Position numbers and translations under genes: made by a program. This document shows positions 35,063 to 45,200 of a stretch of 64,000 bases of DNA, piece after piece (position 1 is the first letter of the stretch; every line of letters begins with the position of its first letter). The DNA is from JANTGF01 sp033791445 (lineage in GTDB: Bacteria > Bacteroidota > Bacteroidia > Bacteroidales > VadinHA17): positions 1 to 64,000 of the forward strand of contig JASJGS010000114.1 in the NCBI GenBank assembly GCA_033791445.1. Direction: 5' to 3'. The notes below the pieces were generated by a model. That model was not told the origin of the DNA. It saw only the letters and a list, made by a program, of their open reading frames with translations, and ran no database searches.

Positions 35063-38000
35063 TTGTTAAATAGATTTTTCTATTATACCTTCTTTTGTCT
35101 CTTTTTTCTGGGAATTTCACTTCCGGGAAGAACAGATTCTACCTTACCTGGTGGAGTGATTAACAAGTACACAAAAGTATTATCAGTAGATGGTGCAGAT
35201 AGGGTAACTGTAAGTAATGCGGCTGATTTCTCTATTGGGGATACTGTGCTAATCATCCAGATGAAGGGAATTGAAGTAAATGTACCTGATGATGTAAACT
35301 TTGGAAGCAGACAGGATATCCACTCTGCTGGGAAATATGAGTTTATTATCGTATCAAATATAATTGGAAATCAGATTATTTTCTCAGCCAACCTTGATAA
35401 TACATATGATCCAGGTGGGGCAGTACAATTAATACGAGTTCCAGGGTTCAGCAATAATGTAAGCATCAATGGTCTTTTAACTGCTGATCCATGGAATACA
35501 GTTAGCGGAACAGGAGGAGTAGTTGCCATGATTGTGGGGAACACCTTAACTTTAAACGCTGATATTGATGTTAGCAACATGGGGTTTATGGGGGGAGTTC
35601 CTGTTAATGATGATGGAACTTGTGATAATGCAGGTTATTTCTATGATATAGCCTCACTTAAAGCTGGGTTTAAAGGAGAGGGTGCAGCCAGTTATAGAGT
35701 ACCTGGTACACTACCTTTAGGGACAAATTATGCCAAAGGCCGTGGATCTATCTTCCAGGGCGGAGGTGGCGGAAACGCCAAACATTCAGGTGGTGGAGGA
35801 GGAGGCAATTATGGTAAGGGTGGAATAGGTGGCTATGAATCTGGCGATTGTGCTCCTTTTGATGGCTTTGCTGGGGAACCCGGACGAAGCATAAAATCAT
35901 TGTCATTTGAGGCAGAAAAGAGGATTTTCCTTGGTGGTGGTGGTGGCTCCGGAACACAGTCAGGTGGGTTAAGCTCCACTTCTGGTGGTGATGGAGGAGG
36001 AATTGTTATAATATTAGCCAATACTCTAGAAGGAAATGGACATTTCATTAAGGCAAATGGGGAGACTGTTGATAAGACTGTAGATCCGAATGATTTTGCA
36101 AAAGCAGCTGGTGGAGGTGCAGGTGCAGGTGGAAGTATCCTCCTTGCGGTAGATCATTATTCAACAAATATTAAAATTGAAGCTGTGGGTGGAGTGGGTG
36201 GAAATGTAAATGGAGCTGTCTGCTCTGGTGCCGGAGGTGGCGGAGGAGGGGGCTTGTTGTGGTATGCTGGTTCATCACTACCTGCAGTAGTTGATACCTC
36301 ATTTGTGGAGGGAAGTGGTGGATTTAGTATTAGTGCTTGTACCTTCCTACAACATGGTTTTGATGGTGAGGTAGGAAGATCAGTAGGAAGTTTACAACTT
36401 CCTTTAACTGGCTTTCTTTTCAATTCAATTTATTCAACAGCTACAGGACAAAATACCGAAGAAATTTGTGAAGGAGATATTCCTGCTCCAATGATTGGCA
36501 CTACTCCACAGGGCGGACAGCCACCATATGTTTTCCAGTGGCAAAGCAGAACCGATGTAACTGCCTGGGGGAACATTGCCGGAGCAAACGGGAAAGACTA
36601 CACTCCCTCTGCACCATTGTTAGTTACAACTTATTACAGAAGAGTAGTGAGAGATAATGGTGTGCCGATTATTACAGATATAAGTAAAGAAGTTACTATA
36701 CTAGTTCAACCAAGAATTCAGGACAACGACCTTTCAGCTTATAATGAAGATATTTGCTCAGGGGATCAACCTCTTGAAATTATTGCTACTCCTCCCATTC
36801 CAACCGGAGGAACAGGCACTTATGCCTATTATTGGGAAACAAGTGAGGATAGTGGTACTACCTGGACCTTGATAGCAGCTGCTACTAATAGTTCCTATCT
36901 ACCACCCCCCAGAGCACCAGGAAGCATTATCCCTGTGCAGTATCGAAGAATTGTAAGTTCTGGAATTGGCTGCCCCGATACAAGTACAATTGCTAATTTG
37001 AGGTACTTGCCAGCATTAACCAATGTTATAATTTCTGACGAGGAAATATGCAGTAGCGGTCAACCCATACTATTAGACTCAGGTGTACCAGTAAGCGGAG
37101 GATCTGGCTCTTATACATATGTCTGGTTACAAAGTGACGATAATGCTACCTATACAATTATTCCAGGAGCAACCAGTGAGACATATCAACCACCTGTCCT
37201 GGTAAATGGCACAGCCAATGTGCTTATGAAATATTATCAGCGTGAAATTACTTCCAGTACATGCTCCGATGCTTCAGCTCCTGTTATTATTACGATTCTA
37301 CCACCTATTTCTGGTAATGTAATTGGCAATGATCAAAGTATTTGTATAAACACTGTTCCAAATGCTTTAACTGTTGGTGCCATTTCAGGAGGTGATGGTT
37401 CTTATACTTATAAATGGTTCACCAGTACGGATGATGTAAGTTATAATGAATTAGTAGGAGAAACAAATCCTTCCTATATTCCACCCAATCTCAGTCAACC
37501 AACTTATTACAAGCGGGAAGTTACATCGAATGCTTGTATCAACCTTTCTTCAAGTCCTGTGTTTATAGATATTCATCCTGTATTTGATGCCAGTATAGCT
37601 GATCTATCTGCAGGCCAGGATGTTGTATGTAATGGTAGCCAGGGAAAAGTAACTTTAACACTCACTTCTCCAGCTAACTCGCCTTGGAGTGTTACTCTAC
37701 AGGACGATCAGGGAAATCCACTCCAGGTAGTAAATGTAAATGCAACGCCATTTGATGCAGATGTGGATGTAAATTATTCTTCTTTCTCTGGGGCCACTGA
37801 AAATGCAGCCATTAAATACTCAATTGTCACAGTTACTGATCAGTGGGGTTGCCCGGCACAAAATATTTCAGGCGAAGGCCAGATTATGGCAGTTCGTCCA
37901 CCAGTAGCATCTGCCGGCGTTGATAAAGATGTATGTGGGATGGATGATAATCTTGGTGCTGCACTTAACTTTGGTTCTGGTATCTGGTCTGGACCTGCAG

Positions 38001-38695
38001 GAGTTAGCTTTGTTGATGCACTTGATCCAGTAACTGCTATTACAGCAACTGCCCAGGGAACTTATACTTTAACCTGGACAACCAGCAACAGTGTATGTCC
38101 TGATGATACGGATGAAACCACAGTAAATTTTTGGGATCCACCCTCTCAGGCTCGAATAATTCCTAATAATGATACCACCCTGGCTGCATTCAAAAGCGAA
38201 GTTGACCTTCAAGCTGAATTAATTGTACCACTTGTTGGACAGCTTGAATGGAGTTCTACTGGAAGTGCCATCTTTAACCCGATAGATGGACAATTTACGA
38301 TTGCCACAAACCTCAATTGGGGTGAGAATAAAATTATCTTAAGTGTTATCAATGGCTCATGTCCGGCTGAAACATATGAAATAAAAGTTACAGTACTCGA
38401 GGATTTAAATATTCCAAAAGGGATTTCCCCAAGATCTACCTTTGGGCAAAACGATTATTTTAAGATTGATAACATTGAAAATATTGATAATGAGTTGACT
38501 ATATTCACCAGGTCAGGGAATGTAGTGTTTAAGACTGAGAACTTCATGCGGGCTGACAACTTCCCGATGGGATGGGATGGAACCGACAGAAGAGGAAATC
38601 CATTGCCGGATGATACATATTACTATGTACTGCATGTGAAAGGTGAAAATCCTCAGTCATTTTCTGGTTATGTAGTAATAAAAGGAAATCAATAG
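35063..38695 (+). CDS. large cell-surface protein with T9SS type B C-terminal sorting domain
   Basis: 1210 residues, starting at TTG after a good promoter, with a signal peptide (about 1-24). Residues 30-200 form a beta-rich domain, and about 215-440 is very glycine-rich. Four Ig-like repeats follow at near-equal 97-98-residue steps (from about 466, 563, 661 and 759), each with a D/E-I-C...G...Y-x-Y-x-W pattern and an ending Y-Y-x-R. The last 95 residues are a gliding-motility-associated type B sorting domain (N-D-Y-F-K-I, W-D-G-T-D-R-R-G, Y-Y-Y-V-L). It should be exported by T9SS and displayed on the surface. It is followed after 2 bp by a PorP/SprF protein, which in Flavobacterium is needed for secretion of such substrates. 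Confidence 0.88.
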   Translation: MLNRFFYYTFFCLFFLGISLPGRTDSTLPGGVINKYTKVLSVDGADRVTVSNAADFSIGDTVLIIQMKGIEVNVPDDVNFGSRQDIHSAGKYEFIIVSNIIGNQIIFSANLDNTYDPGGAVQLIRVPGFSNNVSINGLLTADPWNTVSGTGGVVAMIVGNTLTLNADIDVSNMGFMGGVPVNDDGTCDNAGYFYDIASLKAGFKGEGAASYRVPGTLPLGTNYAKGRGSIFQGGGGGNAKHSGGGGGGNYGKGGIGGYESGDCAPFDGFAGEPGRSIKSLSFEAEKRIFLGGGGGSGTQSGGLSSTSGGDGGGIVIILANTLEGNGHFIKANGETVDKTVDPNDFAKAAGGGAGAGGSILLAVDHYSTNIKIEAVGGVGGNVNGAVCSGAGGGGGGGLLWYAGSSLPAVVDTSFVEGSGGFSISACTFLQHGFDGEVGRSVGSLQLPLTGFLFNSIYSTATGQNTEEICEGDIPAPMIGTTPQGGQPPYVFQWQSRTDVTAWGNIAGANGKDYTPSAPLLVTTYYRRVVRDNGVPIITDISKEVTILVQPRIQDNDLSAYNEDICSGDQPLEIIATPPIPTGGTGTYAYYWETSEDSGTTWTLIAAATNSSYLPPPRAPGSIIPVQYRRIVSSGIGCPDTSTIANLRYLPALTNVIISDEEICSSGQPILLDSGVPVSGGSGSYTYVWLQSDDNATYTIIPGATSETYQPPVLVNGTANVLMKYYQREITSSTCSDASAPVIITILPPISGNVIGNDQSICINTVPNALTVGAISGGDGSYTYKWFTSTDDVSYNELVGETNPSYIPPNLSQPTYYKREVTSNACINLSSSPVFIDIHPVFDASIADLSAGQDVVCNGSQGKVTLTLTSPANSPWSVTLQDDQGNPLQVVNVNATPFDADVDVNYSSFSGATENAAIKYSIVTVTDQWGCPAQNISGEGQIMAVRPPVASAGVDKDVCGMDDNLGAALNFGSGIWSGPAGVSFVDALDPVTAITATAQGTYTLTWTTSNSVCPDDTDETTVNFWDPPSQARIIPNNDTTLAAFKSEVDLQAELIVPLVGQLEWSSTGSAIFNPIDGQFTIATNLNWGENKIILSVINGSCPAETYEIKVTVLEDLNIPKGISPRSTFGQNDYFKIDNIENIDNELTIFTRSGNVVFKTENFMRADNFPMGWDGTDRRGNPLPDDTYYYVLHVKGENPQSFSGYVVIKGNQ

Positions 38696-38697
38696 GA

Positions 38698-39654
38698 GTG
38701 AAATATTTATTGAACATATCACTTGTATTTTTGTTGCTCTCCGGATCATTTGCTTTCGGACAGCAGGATGATGCCTATTTCAGTCAGTATTGGGTGAATG
38801 GTCTGGCGATCAATCCTGCCTATGCTGGAAGTAGGGAGGTATTCAATATTTCTGCTTTGTACCAAAAGAAATGGGCAGGTGTTGAAGGTAGTCCCACAAA
38901 CTATACTTTTAGTGCCCACACTCCTTTAAAAAATGAGAAAATTGGCCTCGGCTTATTTCTGATAAATCAAAATTATGGTATACAGAAAAATACTCAGGTC
39001 AACTTTAATTACGCCTATCGTTTTAAAGTTGGAAATGGAAAGCTTGCCCTGGGTTTAAAAGGGGGAGTTACATTTGTTAATGAAGATCTTGCATCAATTA
39101 TTGCCGGATTGGATGACCCAACAGACCCTGCCTTTACCAGTTTAAAGGAGAACTATATCCAGCCAAATTTAGGCTTTGGTGCCTATTATTATGATTCAAG
39201 AGTATTTGCTGGTTTTTCCATGCCCAATATGGTGAACTCTCGATTAGATACAATATCATATAAGTATAAACCTTCGTTTTTACCAAAACATTATTCATAT
39301 GCATTAACTGCTGGGGTGTTGGTCGGAAAACCAGGTTCTTTTATTAAATGGAAACCCTCAGTATTATTGCTCTATCGAATGGATTATGAGGCTCTGAGAG
39401 TTGATATAAACAATAGTCTGATATTATTCAATGATTTATTATGGGTAGGGGCATCGTATCGTTTTGGTGGCTCATTCCCAAGTTCGGTTTTAGTGGCAAA
39501 TATTCAGATACAAATTACCAAACAATTAATGCTCGGTTATTCATATGATTATTATCTGGGCGGTCTGAATAATGCATTGAACGGAGTACATGAAATAATT
39601 CTACGATATGAATTTGGATTTAAGGTGAATGCATCAAATCCGAGGTATTTTTAA
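38698..39654 (+). CDS. PorP/SprF-family type IX secretion membrane protein
   Basis: 318 residues with a signal peptide (about 1-21, ending A-F-G-Q). The mature start Q-D-D-A-Y-F-S-Q-Y-x-x-N-x-L-x-I-N-P-A-Y-A-G-S is the family signature, and the rest is an outer-membrane beta-barrel pattern. The start is GTG (38698), preceded by AGGA at 38694-38697, one of few Shine-Dalgarno-like sites here. SprF-type proteins pair with type B substrates during secretion and attachment, so this is probably the dedicated partner of the gene 2 bp upstream. The next gene follows after 6 bp. Confidence 0.9.
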   Translation: MKYLLNISLVFLLLSGSFAFGQQDDAYFSQYWVNGLAINPAYAGSREVFNISALYQKKWAGVEGSPTNYTFSAHTPLKNEKIGLGLFLINQNYGIQKNTQVNFNYAYRFKVGNGKLALGLKGGVTFVNEDLASIIAGLDDPTDPAFTSLKENYIQPNLGFGAYYYDSRVFAGFSMPNMVNSRLDTISYKYKPSFLPKHYSYALTAGVLVGKPGSFIKWKPSVLLLYRMDYEALRVDINNSLILFNDLLWVGASYRFGGSFPSSVLVANIQIQITKQLMLGYSYDYYLGGLNNALNGVHEIILRYEFGFKVNASNPRYF

Positions 39655-39660
39655 TTTGTA

Positions 39661-41097
39661 ATGATCAAGGGGAATACATATAAAGCTTTTCTGGTTGGTG
39701 TAATGCTTATTTGCGCTATGTCGGGCTATGCACAGGATGACCTGTATAGTGTTGAGCTAATGCCATTCAGTTCCAGGTATTATGATGATTTTGGCCCATT
39801 GATTATGGAAGATGGGGTTTTGTTTTCTTCTAATCGCAAGCTTAATATTTTTGTAGATTATAAGAACTTTGATGATACCAGGCTTTACAATATGCTTTTG
39901 GTTGATAAGAAAGATAGTGTAAAATGGAATCCACCCAGGATTTTTTCAAAAGATCTTACTACGGTATTCAATGAAGGCCCGGCATCATATTGTAAATTGA
40001 CACAGACTCTATTCTTTACCAGAAATTTATCAACCGATAAAAAGAATTTGAGAGGTGAAAATTCATATGGAATTTTCTATAGCATGTTGAGCCAAAGTAT
40101 ACAGGTGAATATCCGGGAATTTCCATTTAATAATAATGATTATAAGGTAGCACACCCAAGTATTAGCGAAGATGGAAATACCCTGTATTTTTCTTCTGAT
40201 ATGCCGGGCGGGTATGGACAATCTGATATATATGTGAGTTATCTAAACCGGGGTATCTGGAGTGAACCTGAAAACCTGGGGCCAAATGTGAACTCATCAA
40301 ATTCTGAATTGTATCCTTATCTATTTAATGATAATCGTTTATATTTTTCTTCCGATAATAGTTCCTCAATGGGTGGTCTTGATATTTTTTACTCTATGAA
40401 AATTGATAATGGATGGACCAGACCAGTGAGAATGGAAAGTCCAATTAATAGCCTATCGGATGACTTTAGCTTTACATCAGACTCCAGTCTTGCTTCAGGA
40501 TATTTTGCATCTAACAGGGGAGGTGCTAACGATAATATTTATCAATTTGTTAATACCTTACCTTCATTGGTAGGATGCGGAGAACAGCTTGAAAATAATT
40601 ATTGTTACCTGTTTAGTGACGAGGGAGTTATAGATCTTGATACGGTTCCCAATGTAATTTACCAGTGGGATTTGGGCGATGGAACAAAAATGAATGGTCT
40701 TAAGGTTAAGCATTGCTATGAACAGGAAGGGGCCTATTCAGTTAATCTGAGTATTGTGGACACAATGGGTGGTGAAATTTATTTTGTTCAGGCCTCTTAT
40801 ATGCTTGATGCATTTCCTGAAGAGCAAGTATATATACAATCAGCTGATACCTGCTTTGTTGGCGAACCTTTGGTATTTGAGGATAACTCTTACTTGCCTG
40901 GTGTAGTTCCGGAAGAGTATTTTTGGGATTTTGATGATGGAAACTTGTCCAATTTGCAGCAACCTGGCAATACTTTTGATACTCCGGGTTCCTATAATGT
41001 ACGATTGGTTATTAAGGGTTATAATCCAGAAGAGGAATCGCGGCAAGAATTTTGCAGTTATAAAAGAGTTGTTGTAATTGAACGAAAACTAGAATAG
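39661..41097 (+). CDS. secreted PD40/PKD-domain protein
   Basis: 478 residues with a signal peptide (about 1-24). Residues 30-300 carry PD40/WD40-like blades (S-I-S-E-D-G-N-T-L-Y-F-S-S-D, Q-S-D-I-Y-V-S, G-G-L-D-I-F-Y-S), the type often found before an OmpA domain in proteins downstream of PorP/SprF. Here the OmpA domain is missing and two PKD-like modules take its place (W-D-L-G-D-G-T near residue 337 and W-D-F-D-D-G near 422). Without OmpA it has no evident peptidoglycan anchor. It sits 6 bp after the PorP/SprF gene and is likely part of the same surface complex. Confidence 0.8.
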   Translation: MIKGNTYKAFLVGVMLICAMSGYAQDDLYSVELMPFSSRYYDDFGPLIMEDGVLFSSNRKLNIFVDYKNFDDTRLYNMLLVDKKDSVKWNPPRIFSKDLTTVFNEGPASYCKLTQTLFFTRNLSTDKKNLRGENSYGIFYSMLSQSIQVNIREFPFNNNDYKVAHPSISEDGNTLYFSSDMPGGYGQSDIYVSYLNRGIWSEPENLGPNVNSSNSELYPYLFNDNRLYFSSDNSSSMGGLDIFYSMKIDNGWTRPVRMESPINSLSDDFSFTSDSSLASGYFASNRGGANDNIYQFVNTLPSLVGCGEQLENNYCYLFSDEGVIDLDTVPNVIYQWDLGDGTKMNGLKVKHCYEQEGAYSVNLSIVDTMGGEIYFVQASYMLDAFPEEQVYIQSADTCFVGEPLVFEDNSYLPGVVPEEYFWDFDDGNLSNLQQPGNTFDTPGSYNVRLVIKGYNPEEESRQEFCSYKRVVVIERKLE

Positions 41098-41113
41098 GTG
41101 TAACAATATTTAA

Positions 41114-41147
41114 AAAGAAACCTGTGTAGAACAGATTTTGTTTCTTT
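41114..41147 (+). other. imperfect hairpin in the T9SS locus gap
   Basis: AAAGAAAC (41114-41121) pairs with GTTTCTTT (41140-41147), and an inner CTGT/ACAG pair (41122-41125 and 41131-41134) extends the stem around a GTAGA loop. No T tract follows, so a true terminator is doubtful; it could tune read-through between the PD40/PKD gene and the next gene. Confidence 0.4.
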
Positions 41148-41200
41148 ACGTATACAATTTCATAGCACATTTGACAGATTAAGTAGTAAACAAGAAAAAA

Positions 41201-42205
41201 ATGCGGATTCGATTTGAAAATATTAGTATGAGACCTGTATTATTGGCATTTTTCTTGCTTTTAAGTATTCACTTAGGACTTGTGGCCCAGCCTGTTCCTG
41301 CTGAGGATGAAAATATACCTCATCTTGTAACTTTTGGAAATAAGGCTGCAACTTCATGGGGTGATGATGATTTTTGCCAGATATTTTTCTTTCTTATTCC
41401 TGAAGATTTTGACGAGCCGGTTTATGTTAGAATTTACGACCCGGACTGTGGGGGTAAAGTTGATGAAATAAATATAAACTTTGATACCAGAACAGAATTC
41501 TCGATTTTTGGAGGACGTGGTTGCTGGTCTGATCCGGATGCTCAGGGAACACAGCCAGAAGGAAATTACCGTAGTGGCAACTTGCTGGCTTCAAAAACAT
41601 TTGGTGATGATCCGAAATATGATGACAAATGGTATTCATTTGGACCATTTAATCCGAAAGATGGAGAGTATTCAGAGAAGGACCTTGGTTATGTATTAAA
41701 AATCATTACTCAGGGAATAGATGGTGATGATGGTAACCTGTACCAGTATTATTTAAGTACAGAAGACGATAGGAATGTGAGAGTGGAGGGCGGCAATGCT
41801 TTCACATATGAATATACTTTCCGGATGTGGAATGATCTTGTTAATATTTCACACATCTATCCTTATATTGAGAAAGGTACAGTTAAAGTTAAGCAGAAGA
41901 ATTTTGACTGGGATGATGATGGAAATATTAATACCTACTCTGTAGTAAGGATTTATAATAAGGATGAAAATAAAGTTTCTAAAGAAGACGAGTGGGCTGA
42001 AAGTGAGTTTCAAATTCTGGAGGGTGAGGTTGGAAAGTCACTCGATTTTCAATTTGTAAAAAAGAGATATCCTCTGGTTACTAATAATAATGTAGTTATA
42101 TCCACTCAAAATCAATACGAGGAGAACTTACGGTTCTTTACCAATCCAATAGGTGGTGTTCCAAAATACAAGCCACAGATCAATGTTCAAAAGATTGACG
42201 ATTAG
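41201..42205 (+). CDS. unrecognised secreted protein in the T9SS locus
   Basis: 334 residues. The N terminus has an export signal (hydrophobic residues about 12-28, ending V-A-Q); the start may be ATG 41201 or Met10. I do not recognise a family. The mature part is acidic, rich in Asp, Tyr and Trp, with beta-type segments such as V-Y-V-R-I-Y-D-P-D-C-G-G and a single Cys pair-like set (Cys near 61, 85 and 105 regions). It appears to be a periplasmic or surface beta-domain protein. It lies between the PD40/PKD gene and the propeller sensor (20 bp before the latter), so it probably serves the same surface system. Confidence 0.7.
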   Translation: MRIRFENISMRPVLLAFFLLLSIHLGLVAQPVPAEDENIPHLVTFGNKAATSWGDDDFCQIFFFLIPEDFDEPVYVRIYDPDCGGKVDEININFDTRTEFSIFGGRGCWSDPDAQGTQPEGNYRSGNLLASKTFGDDPKYDDKWYSFGPFNPKDGEYSEKDLGYVLKIITQGIDGDDGNLYQYYLSTEDDRNVRVEGGNAFTYEYTFRMWNDLVNISHIYPYIEKGTVKVKQKNFDWDDDGNINTYSVVRIYNKDENKVSKEDEWAESEFQILEGEVGKSLDFQFVKKRYPLVTNNNVVISTQNQYEENLRFFTNPIGGVPKYKPQINVQKIDD

Positions 42206-42225
42206 CCACCTTTAATTTGCAATTC

Positions 42226-45200
42226 ATGTCCTTTCAGAAATCTTTCAGTAGAATAATTTTGCCTCTTGTTGCTTTATTTATTTCATACTTATCTGATGCT
42301 CAAGATTTTCATTACAGAAGTTATACGACTTCTACGGAGCCATCTATAAGTAGCCGATTTATAAATACCATCAAACAGGATACAAAAGGCTTTCTTTGGA
42401 TAGGTACCGGATCTGGACTAAACCGCTTTGATGGGAAAGTTTTCCGAACAGATTTTTTACCTGATTCTTTGGGGGAAGTTAACCTTACTAGCAGCTTTGA
42501 AAGCAGTGATGGTGATCTTTGGTTCGGAAGTAACGATGGCCTTATCCTGAGACTTAGCGGATTTGACATTAAGATAATCTCGATTCGAGAATATAGTTCC
42601 AATGCAATCACCGGGTTTATTGAAACATCAGATGCCGAAATTATAGTTTCGACCCAAAATAGTGGTTTGTTGAAAATTAATCCCAAAAAAGTGGGTGATA
42701 TAACTCATTTTCCAATTGATCAGGGCTTGATTTATTGTATAAATAAATCTCCAGATGAGAAACTATTGGTAGGCACAAATGATGGCCTTTTCTTATATTC
42801 ATTGCCTAAAGGAAATCAGCCAGTTCAATTGATTCGTAAGATTGAAAGTATTCCTTCTGTCACTGTACAAACTATACTATTGGGCCAAAATGATCAAATT
42901 TTTCTTGGTACAGCAGATGATGGGCTTTTAATTCTGGAACATAATGCTACCTATGATGAATATGAAATAGTACCATTAACAGAGGAAACTGACCTTGCTG
43001 GATTGAATGTTAAGGCAATTGTTGAGGACAGTGATAAGAATGTGTGGTTAAGTACACAAAGATCAGGAGTAATAAAAATATTTAATCCCTTCAAAGAAGA
43101 ATCCACCTTTCAATACCAGTCATATGAAAAGGAAAATGGCTTATTAAGTGATAATACGAACGCCGTATTTCAGGATATTGAAGGCAATATATGGATTGGT
43201 ACATATGGTGGAGGACTAACTATGCTTGTGGATGAGGCATTTACATTCTATGAATTCACCGAACCCAATCCCGGTTTGAGCATCAACTCCCTTGTAGCGG
43301 ATGCTCAAAATTATTATGCCCTGGCTGATAATGGTATTCAGGTTATTGAAAAGGCTACAGGAGTTAAAAGGCAATTGTATAGTTCTATCAACGGACTTCC
43401 TGAGGATAAACTAACGTCGATTTATCTTTCTGAAAGTTCAGGTGAATTATGGGTTGGAACATCAGCAAGTGGATTGTATCGTTTATCACTGAAAGATGGA
43501 AGAGCAAGATCCTACTTTAAGTCTAACGATGAAAATGAAAACTCAATAAGTTCTATTGCAGGTAAAGAAGGAAATATCTGGATATCAACTAAGAATGGAA
43601 TATTTCAATTTGACCTTGAAAGCTCAGTTAGAAAGCATTTTACAGTATCAAATGGGGCTCTCCCTCATAATGATATTAGGCAGGTTTATCTTGATAATGG
43701 AAATAATTTATGGTTTTCAACCTTAAGTGATGATTTGTATTATTTGACCGATACGGGCGGACAAAAGGCCAATATGTTGACCATGGGTATGGGATTTGAA
43801 TTCCGTGCACTTACAAAGGGTAAAAATGGAGATATATGGGCAGCAACTTATGGCAATGGCGTTATGCATATTACTGCAGATTCATTGTACTTTATCACTA
43901 CGGAAACAGGTTTGAAATCTAAATACTGTTATAGCATTTTGCTTGATAATGAAGAAAATGTTTGGGTAGGTCACCGACAGGGTTTCAGTAGGATTCGAAT
44001 GGAAGGGGAAGATCATTTAATACGAACATACGGACCTGAGGAGGGCATCAAAGGTGAAGCAAACTCTAATGCCGTTTTTCTTGACCAGGATGGAAGAGTA
44101 TTGCTGGGAACTACAAAGGAAATGGTTGTTTACGACCAAAGAAAAGACAATAAAAAATTATCTCCTCCTCAAGTGAATGTTACGGCAATTACCTTTATTG
44201 ATGAGGTTGATGAGGGAGAAATTATACCTTTTTCCGAAAAGATAGTAATGCCATATTCCAACTATAAGCTCAGGATAGAGTTTGTTGGAATAAGTTACCA
44301 TGATCCAGATGCGGTTACATTTAGTTATAAACTTGATAATTATGACAATGAGTGGTCTGAATTGAGCAAACAAACTTTTGCAGAGTTTCCTAAGCTTGAC
44401 GATGGCGAATACAAATTCTGGTTGAATGCATATAATGCTGATTTTAAGTCAAATGAAGAGCCATTTAGTTTTACAATTATTATTAAAAAACCCGCCTGGA
44501 AAACCTGGTGGTTTTTCTCGCTGGTTGTATCGTTCTTTGTGGCCATAGTAGTAGTAATTATTAAGATTCGGGAGAGGAATCACAGACTGCAGGAGGCATA
44601 TTTAAAAAAGGAATTAGATATTCGTACAAAAGAGGTTGTTGAGCAGAAAGAAGAAATTGAATTAAAAAACCGGGATATAACAGATAGTATTAATTACGCA
44701 CAGAGAATACAGGCCAGTATCTTACCTCCTCTACAAAAATTAAAGGATAATTTTAGTGGAACCTTTGTTTTTTATCGTCCCAGGGATATTGTGAGTGGAG
44801 ACTTTTATTGGTGGGACAGGATTGATGATGACCGCTTCCTGGTGGTATGCGCTGACTCTACTGGTCATGGTGTGCCTGGAGCATTTATGTCGATGATTGG
44901 CTCTACCTTAATAAAAGACATTGTAAATCGGAACGCTGAGATTTCTCCCTCGTCCTTATTGAACATTCTCAATAAAGAAGTGGTAGAATCACTTAATCAA
45001 AGAGCTGATATGGATAGCATCTCAGATGATGATGAGCGCTATGCAACTACGGATGGAATGGACATTGTAGTTTGCGAATTCAATACCAAAACAAATTTCC
45101 TCCGGTTTGCCTCTGCCATGCGACCTATTATAATGTATCATAAGGGGGAACAATACTATATAAGAGGCCAAAGAAGTTCTGTTGGTGGTAGTTTCTTAAA

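Noticed and set aside
35748..36423. Several antisense open frames across the glycine-rich region of the surface protein
   Set aside because: They are Pro/His-rich shadows of Gly codons (GGN read in reverse as NCC), with no start context or family resemblance.
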